NCBI RefSeq assembly: GCF_000147815.2
Contig: NC_015957.1
Coordinates: 1,302,001-1,366,000 of the forward strand
Length of the DNA stretch: 64,000 bases
Source: Streptomyces violaceusniger Tu 4113
GTDB taxonomy: Bacteria > Actinomycetota > Actinomycetes > Streptomycetales > Streptomycetaceae
Direction of reading: 5' to 3'
Shown: piece after piece, positions 26,860 to 35,875 of the stretch
How the letters are laid out: the number at the start of each line of letters is the position of its first letter
Numbering within the stretch: position 1 is the first letter of the stretch
Notes under the pieces: generated by a model
The model's input: the letters and a program-made list of their open reading frames with translations, nothing else
Database searches by the model: none
What the model was told of the DNA's origin: nothing
Program-made: the position numbers and the translations under genes

Positions 26860-26898
26860 GGCTCAGGGGCGGCTTCCCGAGGAAGCCGCCCCTGAGCC
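26860..26898. terminator. Bidirectional terminator between convergent genes
   Basis: Arms 26860-26877 and 26881-26898 are exact complements over 18 bases with a three-base loop. It is followed by two GAGCCGTAAGGCCGTGG repeats before the mrp stop. Confidence 0.85.
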
Positions 26899-26953
26899 GT
26901 AAGGCCGTGGCAGTGGCCGAGCACGAGCCGTAAGGCCGTGGCCGAGCGTGCGC

Positions 26954-28108
26954 TCAGAACTTGTTGCGCGGGGTGACGCCCAGCGACATGCCCGCGAGGC
27001 CGCGCTGCCGTCCGCCGATCTTGTCCGCGATCGCCTTGAGCGCGCTGCCCGCCGGGGAGTCGGGGTCGGTCAGCACGATCGGCTTCCCCTCGTCGCCGCC
27101 CTCGCGCAGCCGTACGTCGATCGGGATGGAGCCCAGCACCGGCACCGTCGTGCCGGTGGTCCGGCTGAGCCCGTCGGCGACCACCTGGCCACCGCCGGTG
27201 CCGAAGACGTCGACCATCTCGTCGCAGTGCGGGCAGGGCAGCCCGGACATGTTCTCCACCACGCCGACGATCTTCTGATGGGTCTGGACGGCGATCGCAC
27301 CGGCCCGCTCGGCGACCTCGGCGGCGGCCTGCTGCGGCGTCGTCACCACCAGGATCTCGGCGTTGGGCACGAGCTGGGCGACGGAGATCGCGATATCGCC
27401 GGTGCCCGGGGGGAGGTCGAGGAGCAGCACATCGAGGTCGCCCCAGTAGACATCGGCCAGGAACTGCTGGAGCGCGCGGTGCAGCATCGGGCCGCGCCAG
27501 ACCACCGGGGCGTTCCCGGGGGTGAACATCCCGATCGAGATCACCTTCACGCCGTTCGCCGACGGCGGCATGATCATGTTCTCGACCTGGGTGGGCCGTC
27601 CGTCGGTGCCCAGCATGCGGGGCACCGAGTGGCCGTAGATGTCGGCGTCCACCACGCCGACCTTGAGCCCGTCGGCGGCCAGCGCGGCGGCCAGGTTGAC
27701 CGTCACCGACGACTTGCCGACGCCGCCCTTGCCGGAGGCCACCGCGTAGACCCGGGTCAGCGAGCCGGGCTGGGCGAAGGGCACCTCGCGCTCGGCCTTG
27801 CCGCCGCGGAGCGAGGTGGCCAGCTCACGCCGCTGCTCGTCGCTCATCACATCGAGTTCGACCGTGACCCCGGTCACACCCTCGACCTCGGCGACAGCCG
27901 TCCGCACGCTGCTGGTGATCGTGTCCCGCATCGGACACCCGGAGACTGTGAGGTAGACCACCACCGCGACCGAGCCATCCGCCGCGATCTCGACGGATTT
28001 GACCATGCCGAGGTCGGTGATCGGCTTGTGGATCTCCGGGTCGTTGACCGTCGCGAGCGCGGCGCGTACCGCGTCTTCGCTCGGCGCTGGGAGGGTGTCG
28101 GTAGCCAT
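26954..28108 (-). CDS. mrp: Mrp/ApbC-family iron-sulfur cluster carrier ATPase
   Basis: Predicted 384-residue P-loop protein. The N-terminal MIP18/DUF59 domain (residues 8-85, TDLGMVKSV...VSGCPMRD) precedes the deviant Walker A VASGKGGVGKSS (about 124-134) and LLDLPPGTGD. The cluster-binding CxxC is in GLPCPHCDEM. It should hold and transfer Fe-S clusters in the cytoplasm. A -10 box TACCAT six bases before the ATG (28115-28120 on the complement) suggests a leaderless transcript. It follows the DUF1003 and MgtE-N genes on the same strand by 43 bases. Confidence 0.92.
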   Translation of the reverse strand: MATDTLPAPSEDAVRAALATVNDPEIHKPITDLGMVKSVEIAADGSVAVVVYLTVSGCPMRDTITSSVRTAVAEVEGVTGVTVELDVMSDEQRRELATSLRGGKAEREVPFAQPGSLTRVYAVASGKGGVGKSSVTVNLAAALAADGLKVGVVDADIYGHSVPRMLGTDGRPTQVENMIMPPSANGVKVISIGMFTPGNAPVVWRGPMLHRALQQFLADVYWGDLDVLLLDLPPGTGDIAISVAQLVPNAEILVVTTPQQAAAEVAERAGAIAVQTHQKIVGVVENMSGLPCPHCDEMVDVFGTGGGQVVADGLSRTTGTTVPVLGSIPIDVRLREGGDEGKPIVLTDPDSPAGSALKAIADKIGGRQRGLAGMSLGVTPRNKF

Positions 28109-28150
28109 ACGGAGATGGTACGGCGCCGAGGGCGGGAGACGGGATGGCCG

Positions 28151-28681
28151 TCAGCGGTCGCGTTCCTCACTCGGCCGGGGTTCGCCGTGGCCGCCGGGCC
28201 GCGGGGCGCTCCGTCCGCCGTCCGGCTCCCGGCGCAGATCCTCCAGTTGGTCGCGGAGCCAGTCGCGGGTGGCGACCTCGCCCAGACCCGTCCGCAGCGC
28301 CGCGATCTCCCGGGTGAGGAACTCGGTGTCGGCGATCGACCTTTCGTTCTGCTTGCGGTCCTGTTCGAGGTTGACGCGGTCGCGGTCGGCCTGGCGGTAC
28401 TGGGCCAGCAGGATGAGCGGGGCGGAGTACGACGCCTGGAGCGAGAGCATCAGCGTCAGGAAGATGAACGGGAACGGGTCGAACCGCAGCCGCGACGGCG
28501 CCAGGATGTTCCAGGCCAGCCATGAGGCGACGAAGGCGGTCATCCAGGCGATGAACCGCCCGGTGCCCAGGAAGCGCGCGATCCGCTCCGACGCCCTGCC
28601 GAACGCCTCGGGGTCCCAGCGCGGCAGCGGGCTGCGGCGCCGTGCCTTGGGCCGGTCCAGCCGGATGCCCTCACCGTCCAT
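28151..28681 (-). CDS. DUF1003 membrane protein
   Basis: Predicted 176-residue protein. Two membrane helices (FIAWMTAFVASWLAWNIL and FPFIFLTLMLSLQASYSAPLILL) precede a charged coiled-coil-like C-terminus (DRVNLEQDRKQNERSIADTEFL). That is the DUF1003 pattern. Its start overlaps the end of the MgtE-N/CBS gene by 11 bases, so both are made from one message. Because the partner lacks a channel, this protein could be its membrane module, which is an inference only. Confidence 0.85.
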   Translation of the reverse strand: MDGEGIRLDRPKARRRSPLPRWDPEAFGRASERIARFLGTGRFIAWMTAFVASWLAWNILAPSRLRFDPFPFIFLTLMLSLQASYSAPLILLAQYRQADRDRVNLEQDRKQNERSIADTEFLTREIAALRTGLGEVATRDWLRDQLEDLRREPDGGRSAPRPGGHGEPRPSEERDR

Positions 28682-29954
28682 CGGAGGCCTCCGGCAGGGC
28701 CATCCCGGCGTACAGCTCGCGCTCCCGCCAGTCGGAGGGCAGCAGATGGTCCAGCACGTCGTCGACCGTTACGGCGCCGAGCAGGGAGCCGGTCTCGTCC
28801 ACGACGGGCGCCGCGAGCAGGTTGTAGGTGGCCAGATGGCCGGCGACGACGGGCAGCGGGGTGTCCGGCGGCAGCGTCGGCAGATCGGTGTCGACGGACG
28901 CCGCGACGAGGGTGAACGGCGGGTCGCGCAGCAGCCGTTGGAAGTGGATGATGCCCACATAGCGGCCGGTGGGCGTCTGGTCGGGCGGGCGGCACACATA
29001 GACCTGGGCGGCGAGCGCGGGGGACAGGTCCTGGTCGCGCACGCGGGCGAGCGCGTCCGCGATGGTGGCGTCCGGGCGCAGCACGATCGGCTCGGTCGTC
29101 ATCAGACCGCCCGCCGACCCCTCCTCGTACGACATCAGCCGCCGCATGTCCGCCGCGTCGCGGGGGCGCATCAGGTCCAGCAGCCGCTCCTTGTCGGGCT
29201 CGGGGAGCTCGGAGAGCAGATCGGCCGCGTCATCGGGGTCCATGGCCTCCAGGACGTCGGCCGCGCGCTCCTCCTTGAGCTTGCCGAGGATCTCCACCTG
29301 GTCGTCGTCGGGCAGCTCCTCCAGGACGTCCGCGAGCCGCTCGTCGTCCAGGGCCGCCGCCACCTCGCCCCGGCGCTTCGCGGAGAGATGGTGCAGCACA
29401 TTGGCCAGGTCGGCGGGGCGTAGCTGCTCGAAGGTGGCCAGCAGGTTCTCCGCGCCCTGGCCCTGCTCCTCCAGCGAGAATCCGGTGACCGCCGACCAGT
29501 CCACGGTCAGCGCCTCGCCGCGGCGGCGCAGCGCGCCCGTCTTGCCGCGGCGTACGAAGACCTTGTCGATCTCCCACTCCCGGCGCGCCGGGAGCTGGGT
29601 CATCGCCACGTCGAGGACCGTCACCGGCTCGCCGGTCTCGACCAGGTGCACCGTGCGGTCGAGCAGTTCGCCGAGGACCAGGGTCTCGGTGGGGCGCTGT
29701 TCGAAGCGGCGCATGTTGAGCACACCGGTGGTGATGACCTGGCCGGACTCCACACCGGTCACCCGCGTCATGGGCAGGAAGATCCGGCGGCGGCCGACCA
29801 CCTCGACCACCAGGCCGAGCACCCGCGGCGGGCGGCCGGCCAGCCGCAGCATCGCCACGACATCGCGCACCCGCCCCACCTGGTCGCCGTTCGGGTCGAA
29901 GACGGCGACGCCCGCGAGATGCGAGACGAAGACCCGGGGGGCGCCTGCCGGCAT
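28671..29954 (-). CDS. MgtE N-domain and CBS-pair protein without a channel domain
   Basis: Predicted 427-residue soluble protein. An N-terminal PRC-barrel-like region (residues 1-160, with VFDPNGDQVGRVRDVVAMLR) is followed by the superhelical MgtE N-domain (LLATFEQLRPADLANVLHHL to DDAADLLSELP, about 170-280) and two CBS domains (GLMTTEPIVLRPDATIADAL and VDDVLDHLLPSDWRERE). The five-helix magnesium channel of true MgtE is absent, so 'magnesium transporter' would be a misnomer. It is likely a magnesium- or nucleotide-responsive regulator. The mycobacterial counterpart sits in the same place (about Rv1232c). Confidence 0.88.
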   Translation of the reverse strand: MPAGAPRVFVSHLAGVAVFDPNGDQVGRVRDVVAMLRLAGRPPRVLGLVVEVVGRRRIFLPMTRVTGVESGQVITTGVLNMRRFEQRPTETLVLGELLDRTVHLVETGEPVTVLDVAMTQLPARREWEIDKVFVRRGKTGALRRRGEALTVDWSAVTGFSLEEQGQGAENLLATFEQLRPADLANVLHHLSAKRRGEVAAALDDERLADVLEELPDDDQVEILGKLKEERAADVLEAMDPDDAADLLSELPEPDKERLLDLMRPRDAADMRRLMSYEEGSAGGLMTTEPIVLRPDATIADALARVRDQDLSPALAAQVYVCRPPDQTPTGRYVGIIHFQRLLRDPPFTLVAASVDTDLPTLPPDTPLPVVAGHLATYNLLAAPVVDETGSLLGAVTVDDVLDHLLPSDWRERELYAGMALPEASDGR

Positions 29955-30141
29955 GCCCTGCCTCCCCTCGTATGTGGGGTTTTATGGTCATTCAAGGTAA
30001 TGATCCGCTCTTCACCGAGTTCAGGCTAACGTGCCCGCACCTGCCCTGCCGCCGGGCGAGGGCGGTACGGCACCCTGCGGACACCGGGGGACGGCACCGG
30101 TACGCTGCCCTACTGCACCGGCATCAGGAGGCAGAGCGGAC

Positions 30142-30891
30142 GTGCGCACCCGGAACAGGGCTGTCGTTGCGGCGATGTGCGCGGGGTTGGCCGCCACGCT
30201 CGCCGCGTGTGGCGGCGGCGGTGGGGAGCAGGACCCCGACGCGGGGACGAACGGCGTGGGAAAGCTCCCCGCCACGAAGATCGAGAGCAAGACCCGTCAG
30301 GCGGTCGTCGGCGCGAGTTCGGTGCGGCTCTCGGGCACGCTCGTCACCCAGGGAGCCACCTACAAGCTGAACATGCGCCTCAAGGCCGACGGCGGCACGG
30401 GCCAGGTCTCCACCAAGGGCTCCAGCTTCGAGCTGCTGCGCGTCGGCAAGGAGCTCTACCTCAAGGCCGACGCGGGCTTCTGGTCTCATGACGGCGGGGA
30501 CAAGGGACACGGCGGCGCGGCCGACGCGGCCGGGAAGCTGGACGACAAGTATGTGAAGGTCCCCTCCGGCGACCCCTCCTACCAGCGGCTCAGCGGTTTC
30601 ACCGATATGAAGCTGCTGCTGGACGGGCTGCTCGGCCTGCACGGCAAGGTCGCCACGGGCGACCACGGCCAGGTGGAGGGCGTACGGACGATCCGGATCA
30701 GCGCGGGCAAGGCCGGCGAGGGCGGATCGCTCGATGTCTCCCTGGAGGGCCGGCCCTATCCGCTGCGGCTGCAGCGGGCGGGCGGCGCGGGTGTGATCCA
30801 GCTCGCGGACTGGAACAAGGGCTTCAAGCTCGCCGCCCCGGAGAAGGGCCATGTGCTCGACTACGGGCAGCAGATCCCGGAGGCGCCGTAG
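30142..30891 (+). CDS. Secreted lipoprotein, possible LppX/LprG-like fold
   Basis: Predicted 249-residue lipoprotein. The signal ends at the lipobox LAAC (Cys23), followed by GGGGGEQD. The mature part (SSVRLSGTLVTQGATYKLNMRLKADGG, KELYLKADAGFW, RLSGFTDMKLLLDGLL, RPYPLRLQRAGG) looks like the half-barrel of LppX/LprG proteins, which bind lipids. GTG 30142 has AGGAGGC at 30127. It stands alone between two opposite-strand genes. The fold assignment is from pattern only. Confidence 0.75.
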   Translation: MRTRNRAVVAAMCAGLAATLAACGGGGGEQDPDAGTNGVGKLPATKIESKTRQAVVGASSVRLSGTLVTQGATYKLNMRLKADGGTGQVSTKGSSFELLRVGKELYLKADAGFWSHDGGDKGHGGAADAAGKLDDKYVKVPSGDPSYQRLSGFTDMKLLLDGLLGLHGKVATGDHGQVEGVRTIRISAGKAGEGGSLDVSLEGRPYPLRLQRAGGAGVIQLADWNKGFKLAAPEKGHVLDYGQQIPEAP

Positions 30892-30949
30892 TCGGTCCCG
30901 CGGGCGCCGTAGCCGCGAGCGCCCGTATGGGCGGCGAGGGCGCGTCCTT

Positions 30950-31075
30950 GAAGTGAGGACGCGGCCTTACGGCGGGCGTCAGGGCTGGGCCGCGGCCTTA
31001 CGGGCGTCGGAGCCAGGACGCGGCCTTACCCGGCGTCAGAAGCTACGACGCGTCCTTACGGGCGTCACGGGCGCG
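30950..31075. repeat. Imperfect repeat cluster with GGCCTTACGGGCGTC
   Basis: Four degenerate copies of GACGCGGCCTTACGGGCGTC-like sequence occur between the lipoprotein stop and the end of the next gene, the last inside its final codons. They carry the CCTTACGG word seen elsewhere. Confidence 0.7.
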
Positions 31076-31588
31076 CTTCTTGCGGCGGGCGAGGAGCTTC
31101 GGGAGCGCCGCCGGGATCGGCCGGCGGGTGGTCGCCGGGGACGACAGCGGGGTCGCCGCCAGGGAGCCGGTGGGGTGTTCGGCGAGCGCCCCGGGCGCGG
31201 GCTCCAGCCGCAGCACCCGGCATTCGCGCGCCCAGCGCTCCGCGATGTGGTCGGCGTCCGGCGCGTTCAGCCGCCTGCCCTTGAGTTCGTCGACCACCGA
31301 GGTCCACGCTTCGCCGCCCGGGGCCAGCTCGACCACCCGCGCGGGCCAGCCGACCAGGCGCCCGCCCTTGTCCTTGCTGCGCACGGTCACCGTGGCGCTT
31401 CCGCCGTCGGTCAGCCCGAGGCCCTGGAGGGGCTGCTCCTGGGGCCCGTCCCCGACGAGGCAGACCGCACCCTCGTGCCAGATGTGCCACAGGGCGCGCG
31501 GGGCGCCCTCGGTGCCCTGGACCCAGATGAGGGCGGACTTCTTGGCCGCCTCCTCGACAAGGGCACGGTCCATCGGCGTCTGCGTCAT
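31043..31588 (-). CDS. Conserved protein of unknown function, basic C-terminus
   Basis: Predicted 181-residue cytoplasmic protein. The body (ALIWVQGTEGAPRALWHIWHEGAVCLVGDG, ATVTVRSKDKGGRLVGWPARV) looks like a small beta barrel and may be related to flavin-binding split barrels, but no diagnostic motif is seen. The end is KLLARRKKRARDARKDAS, strongly basic. A -10 box TAGGCT six bases before the ATG (31595-31600 on the complement) suggests a leaderless message. Confidence 0.6.
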   Translation of the reverse strand: MTQTPMDRALVEEAAKKSALIWVQGTEGAPRALWHIWHEGAVCLVGDGPQEQPLQGLGLTDGGSATVTVRSKDKGGRLVGWPARVVELAPGGEAWTSVVDELKGRRLNAPDADHIAERWARECRVLRLEPAPGALAEHPTGSLAATPLSSPATTRRPIPAALPKLLARRKKRARDARKDAS

Positions 31589-31661
31589 GCCGACAGCCTA
31601 GGCCAGTCACGCACCCGTCCCAGCCTGTGAAATGTCAGTTCCGTTTTATGCTCATGCGCCT

Positions 31662-31667
31662 TACGCT
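31662..31667 (+). promoter_or_regulatory. -10 box of leaderless EamA transcript
   Basis: TACGCT ends six bases before GTG 31674. A second TATGCT at 31647-31652 lies upstream. This decides between GTG 31674 and the earlier ATG 31632. Confidence 0.4.
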
Positions 31668-31673
31668 GGCGCC

Positions 31674-32633
31674 GTGCCCATCGCCCGAGCCGCCCGCACC
31701 CCAGCCCACCCCACCACCCCCGCCGCGCCCGGTGACGGCGGTCGTCCCGGTGGTGGCGTTCCCGTCGACATCGCGCTCCTTACGGTCGCCATCGCCGGTG
31801 TCTCGCTCTCCGCGCCGCTGGCCGCCGCGACGGTGGCGCCCGCGCTCGCCATCGCCTTCTGGCGCAACGCCATGGCGGTGGGCGCGCTCACCCCGTTCGC
31901 GCTGTGGCGCCACCGGGGCGAGCTGCGCGGGATGGGCCGCCGGGCGGCGCTGCTGTCGGTCGGGGCGGGGGCGCTGCTCGCGGTGCACTTCGGCGCCTGG
32001 CTGCCGAGCCTGCACATGACGTCGGTGGCCTCCTCTACCGCGCTGGTGACCACGACCCCCATCTGGACGGCGCTGCTGCTGCGGCTGCGCGGCCACCGCC
32101 CGCCCACACTCGCCTGGCTGGGCATGGGGCTCGCGATCCTCGGTGCGGTGATCCTCACCGGCATCGATCTGTCCGCTTCCCCGCGCGCCCTGCTGGGCGA
32201 CGCGCTCGCGCTGCTGGGCGGGGTGGCGGCGGCCGGGTACGTACTCCTCGGGGCGGAGGTGCGCCGTTCGGTGAGCACCACCGCGTACGCCTATGTCTGC
32301 TACGCCACCACCAGCGTGCTCCTGCTGCTGACCTGCCTGGTGGCGGGCGCGCGGCTCGGCGGCTACAGCGGCACCACCTGGCTGCAACTGGCCGTGCTGA
32401 CGGTCACCGCCCAGCTCCTGGGGCACACCCTCATCAACCGGGTGGTCAAGGGCCTCGGCCCCTCCATCACCTCGACCGCGATCCTGCTGGAGACGCCCGG
32501 GGCGGCCCTGATCGCGGCCCTGTGGCTGGGCCAGATGCCGCCCGTGGCCGCCTACCCCGCGCTCGCGGTGATTCTCGGCGGGCTCGCGCTGGTCATCATG
32601 GCGGACGGCAGGAAGCCCCGCCCGGTCCGATGA
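31674..32633 (+). CDS. EamA/DMT-family transporter
   Basis: Predicted 319-residue inner membrane protein with ten hydrophobic helices in two repeated halves of five (the first starts near VDIALLTVAIAGVSLSAPL, the second near ALLGDALALLGGVAAAGYVLLG). Family landmarks are IAFWRNAMAVGAL, ASSTALVTTTPIWTALL and GLGPSITSTAILLETPGAALIA. Members export metabolites or amino acids, and the substrate is unknown here. The start is uncertain: ATG 31632 adds 14 residues, while GTG 31674 fits a leaderless promoter. Confidence 0.88.
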   Translation: MPIARAARTPAHPTTPAAPGDGGRPGGGVPVDIALLTVAIAGVSLSAPLAAATVAPALAIAFWRNAMAVGALTPFALWRHRGELRGMGRRAALLSVGAGALLAVHFGAWLPSLHMTSVASSTALVTTTPIWTALLLRLRGHRPPTLAWLGMGLAILGAVILTGIDLSASPRALLGDALALLGGVAAAGYVLLGAEVRRSVSTTAYAYVCYATTSVLLLLTCLVAGARLGGYSGTTWLQLAVLTVTAQLLGHTLINRVVKGLGPSITSTAILLETPGAALIAALWLGQMPPVAAYPALAVILGGLALVIMADGRKPRPVR

Positions 32634-32687
32634 AGACCCCCTCGGACGGGCCCGGCCGATAGGGGCCCGCCCGCTATGGGTCCGGCT

Positions 32688-33788
32688 CTACAGCCAGCCG
32701 TTGCGCTTGAAGCCGCGGTGGATCGCGAAGCAGATGCCCACCGTGACGACGAGCACGGTCGGGTAGCCGAACTTCCAGCGCAGCTCCGGCATGTAGTCGA
32801 AGTTCATGCCGTAGATTCCCGCGATCATCGTCGGCACGGCGAAGATCGCCGCCCAGGATGTGATCTTCCGCATGTCCTCGTTCTGCGCGACCGTGGCCTG
32901 CGCCAGATTGGCCTGGAGGATCGAGTTCAGCAGGTCGTCGAAGGCCAGCACCTGCTCGTTGACCCGCGCCAGATGGTCCGCGACATCCCGGAAGTACGTC
33001 TGGATGTCCGGGTCCACCAGCCGCATCGGCCGCTCGCTCAGCAGTTGCATCGGCCGCAGCAGCGGCGAGACCGCCCGCTTGAACTCCAGGACCTCGCGCT
33101 TGAGCTGGTAGATCCGGCCCGCGTCGCCGCCCCGCCGGGAGGTCGCGGCCGAGAAGACGTCGATCTCGACCTCGTCGATGTCGTCCTGCACCGCGTCGGC
33201 GACCGCGAGATAGCCGTCGACGACCTGGTCGGCGATGGCGTGCAGCACCGCGGAGGGGCCCTTGGCGAGCAGCTCGGGGTCCTGCTGGAGCCGGTGGCGC
33301 AGGGCGCGCAGCGAGCCCTGGCCCCCGTGCCGCACGGTCACGATGAAGTTCCGGCCGGTGAAGCACATCACCTCACCGGTCTCCACCACCTCGCTGGTCG
33401 AGGTGAGTTCGGCGTGCTCGACGTAGTGGATGGTCTTAAAGACGGTGAAGAGGGTGTCGTCGTACCGCTCCAGCTTGGGCCGCTGATGGGCCTGCACCGC
33501 GTCCTCGACCGCCAGCGGGTGCAGCCCGAACTCCTGGGCGATCCCCGCGAACTCGCGCTCGGTCGGCTCGTGCAGCCCGATCCAGGCGAACCCGCCCTCC
33601 ACGCGGACCCGCTCCATGGCCTGCGCCGGGCTCACGTGGTCGCTGACCCGCTTGCCGTCGCGGTAGACCGCGCAGTCGACGACGGCGCTGGTGACCGAAG
33701 GGTCACGCGTCGCGTCGTAGTCACTGGAGTTACGGGTGCGGCGCAGGGCGGGGCGGACGGCTGCACGCAGGTCACGGATCATCGACAT
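32688..33788 (-). CDS. corA: CorA-family magnesium/cobalt transporter
   Basis: Predicted 366-residue divalent cation channel. The large cytoplasmic N-domain is followed by two C-terminal helices. The signature YGMNFDYMPEL (GMN motif) ends the first pore helix. AHQRPKLERYDDTLFTVFKTIHY and QLKREVLEFKRAVSPL are typical of the family. ATG 33788 has AAGGAG about eight bases upstream, and a second ATG two codons later is also possible. About 3 kb from the MgtE-N/CBS gene, it makes this a neighbourhood with two magnesium-related proteins. Confidence 0.93.
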   Translation of the reverse strand: MSMIRDLRAAVRPALRRTRNSSDYDATRDPSVTSAVVDCAVYRDGKRVSDHVSPAQAMERVRVEGGFAWIGLHEPTEREFAGIAQEFGLHPLAVEDAVQAHQRPKLERYDDTLFTVFKTIHYVEHAELTSTSEVVETGEVMCFTGRNFIVTVRHGGQGSLRALRHRLQQDPELLAKGPSAVLHAIADQVVDGYLAVADAVQDDIDEVEIDVFSAATSRRGGDAGRIYQLKREVLEFKRAVSPLLRPMQLLSERPMRLVDPDIQTYFRDVADHLARVNEQVLAFDDLLNSILQANLAQATVAQNEDMRKITSWAAIFAVPTMIAGIYGMNFDYMPELRWKFGYPTVLVVTVGICFAIHRGFKRNGWL

Positions 33789-34236
33789 GACGGGCTCCTT
33801 CACGGGCCGGCCGTCAGCGGCGGGCGCGCGGCGCAGCGCTGCGCCCGGAAGGTGGACGTACGGCACCCGGTGCCCGTACGTCCGCAAAGCGGGCGGCGCT
33901 CCGTGCGATGGCGCTGACGGAAGTTCGCGGAACTGAACAAAGCGGTACGAAGGCGCTCTACCGTCAGCTGCCCTGGATGCGAGATGGCTTCGCGTGTTTC
34001 ACCGCCGGGGGGCGGGGTACGGAAGGCTTCAGATCATGGATTCGCATACCAAGGGGAAACGACGGGAGAACTGTCGGTACTGCACGGTCGACTAGGATCC
34101 ACCGCAGCCCCACCTCCTCCGGCCGGTCCCCCGTGAGGGACGACGTGTAACTCCCTGGGCAGGGATTAAGGCTATCAGTCGGCAGAACCGTTACGTCGCC
34201 GCTTTGCCCGTTCGATACGCGATCTATGCTCACCGC
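33789..34236. other. 448-bp region between divergent corA and SUFU-domain genes
   Basis: Carries the promoters of both genes. An ATG at 34036 opens a 19-codon frame (start MDSHTKGK, CRYC near its end) with GGAAGG upstream, which might be a leader peptide but has no other support. No riboswitch could be recognised by eye, although a magnesium-responsive leader for corA is worth checking. Confidence 0.5.
34225..34230 (+). promoter_or_regulatory. -10 box of leaderless SUFU-domain transcript
   Basis: TATGCT, close to consensus, ends six bases before ATG 34237, and no Shine-Dalgarno sequence is present. Confidence 0.5.
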
Positions 34237-34842
34237 ATGTCAGACGTTCTTAAGCTGGTCGAGGCCCGGCTGATCACCGCGCTGGGCGAGCCGGACGCCC
34301 GCGCGGCCATCACTTTCGTCGGTACGGACCGCATTGACGTGCTGCGATTCCGGGACGAGAGCGATGTGATCCGCTACGCCACTCTCGGCATGTCGGACCA
34401 TCCGATGACCAGCCCGACCGCCGCCGTCGCCGACCCCCTGCGCGGGCCGCGCGCCGAGCTGGTGCTGACCGTAAGGGCGCGCGGCCGCGGCCCCGACCTC
34501 GCCATCCTCGACGAGGTGCTCCGCCCGCTCGCCGTGCTGGCCGCCTCCCCCCAGGTCGAGGGGGTCGTGGTGACCCCCGGCGCGTCGCTGGAGCTCGGCG
34601 GGCCGCTGTGGCCCGGGGCGTCCTTCAGCTCCGTCCTGGTCGCCGAACCGGGCGGCCTGGTCGAGGACTTGGAGCTGCTGGAGCCGATGGAGCCGGTGCG
34701 CTTCCTGCCGGTGCTGCCGATGACCGCGAACGAGGCGGCGTGGAAGCGGGTGCACGGCGCCGGCGCCCTCCAGGACCGCTGGCTGCGGCACGGTACGGAT
34801 CTGCGCGACCCGGCGCGGGCCGGGGTGCCGCTGACGGGCTGA
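34237..34842 (+). CDS. Suppressor-of-fused (SUFU) domain protein
   Basis: Predicted 201-residue cytoplasmic protein covering a single SUFU-like domain. Recognisable parts are YATLGMSDHPM near residue 48, RAELVLTVRARG, SFSSVLVAEPGG and the C-terminal FLPVLPMTANEAAWKRVHGAGAL. Bacterial SUFU proteins are often immunity proteins or of unknown role. No toxin gene is seen beside it. A leaderless start is well supported. DUF6758 follows on the same strand after 185 bases. Confidence 0.85.
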   Translation: MSDVLKLVEARLITALGEPDARAAITFVGTDRIDVLRFRDESDVIRYATLGMSDHPMTSPTAAVADPLRGPRAELVLTVRARGRGPDLAILDEVLRPLAVLAASPQVEGVVVTPGASLELGGPLWPGASFSSVLVAEPGGLVEDLELLEPMEPVRFLPVLPMTANEAAWKRVHGAGALQDRWLRHGTDLRDPARAGVPLTG

Positions 34843-35027
34843 GGCCCGTAAGGACGTCTTTCGCGGCCGAGGCGCCGGACGAACCGCGGTGCCGACGGCC
34901 CATCCCTCCCGGGCGGGGCGCCCGACGGGGACGCCTGCGGGACCCGACGGGGACGCCTGCGGGAAGTGACCTCCGGACGGGTGATCGTCCTTGACGCGAC
35001 GACGACCGGGGAGGACCGTGGGGGCCT

Positions 35028-35669
35028 ATGAGGGGCGAACCCAGTTGCCCGAAATGCGGTGGCCGGGTGCGAGCACCCGGTCTCTTCGCCGACTCCTGGC
35101 AGTGCGGAGTGCACGGCACGGTGCACCCTCAACAGCCGGTCGTTCCGCCGAGCGTCGAAGCGCTCGTGGTCGTCACCAACCGCGCCAGGGTGCCCGTATG
35201 GATGCCGTGGCCGCTGCCCGTGGGCTGGCTGTTCACCGGTGTGGCCTGCGCCGGGGACGACCGTAGCGGCGGCCGGGCCACCGCTGTGGCCTGCTCCGGA
35301 CCCGGACCGCTGGGCGGCGCGGGGGAGCTGCTGCTGATCGCCGAGGAGCTGGGCGTCGGGCTCGGCGCGCGTTTCGCGGGCATCCCGGGGCCCGATCCGG
35401 GGCCGGGGATGCGGGTCGACAAGCCGCCGCACGTCAAGGTGCTGGCCGCCGGGCGCCCCACCCCGCTGTGGCATGTCGAAGGCACCCCGGACGACCGCGC
35501 CGTCTTCGCGGGCGAGGCGTGCGGGCTGTGGCTGTGGGCGGTCGTCTGGCCCGAGCAGACCGGGCTGCTGATGTACGACGAGATGGTGCTCACCGATCTG
35601 CGGGACGCGGGGGCCGAGGTCGACCTGGTGCCCTGCGGGGCGCTCTCACCGAGGCTGCTCTCGCCCTGA
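35028..35669 (+). CDS. DUF6758 family protein
   Basis: Predicted 213-residue protein. The N-terminus has a zinc-ribbon-like CPKCGG with a partner Cys and His in WQCGVHG. The rest contains VPVWMPWPLPVGWLFTGVACAGD and GEACGLWLWAVVWPEQTGLLMYDEMVL. It is a Streptomyces-conserved family of unknown function, next to the PHP phosphatase as I recall in other genomes. A CGGGGAGG site lies about 15 bases before ATG 35028. The stop is followed at once by a 28-bp tandem array. Confidence 0.75.
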   Translation: MRGEPSCPKCGGRVRAPGLFADSWQCGVHGTVHPQQPVVPPSVEALVVVTNRARVPVWMPWPLPVGWLFTGVACAGDDRSGGRATAVACSGPGPLGGAGELLLIAEELGVGLGARFAGIPGPDPGPGMRVDKPPHVKVLAAGRPTPLWHVEGTPDDRAVFAGEACGLWLWAVVWPEQTGLLMYDEMVLTDLRDAGAEVDLVPCGALSPRLLSP

Positions 35670-35684
35670 TCCGCCTCGCCGCCG

Positions 35685-35768
35685 GAGTCCTACCGCCGGA
35701 GCCCCGTCGTCGGAGTCCTACCGCCGGAACCTCGTCGTCGGAGTCCTACCGCCGGAGCCTCGCCGCTG
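35685..35768 (+). repeat. 28-bp tandem array after the DUF6758 gene
   Basis: GAGTCCTACCGCCGGA begins at 35685, 35713 and 35741, an exact 28-base period, with a degenerate fourth unit after. It starts 15 bases after the DUF6758 stop. Confidence 0.85.
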
Positions 35769-35875
35769 GTGGCGGCTCCAGCGCTGGTCAAGGGGGGCTG
35801 ACCCGGGCATCTGCGGGCGTGGTTATGCTGGGGCGTCCCATCGGTCCGTCCCGAACGCAGCTTGGAGCCCGTGCC

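Noticed and set aside
28671..29954. Magnesium transporter MgtE
   Set aside because: The domain order matches MgtE only up to the CBS domains; no membrane helices are present.
34036..34095. 19-codon frame in the corA/SUFU interval
   Set aside because: It has a weak ribosome site and a CRYC motif but no coupling to a gene and no known family, so it is mentioned only in the region note.
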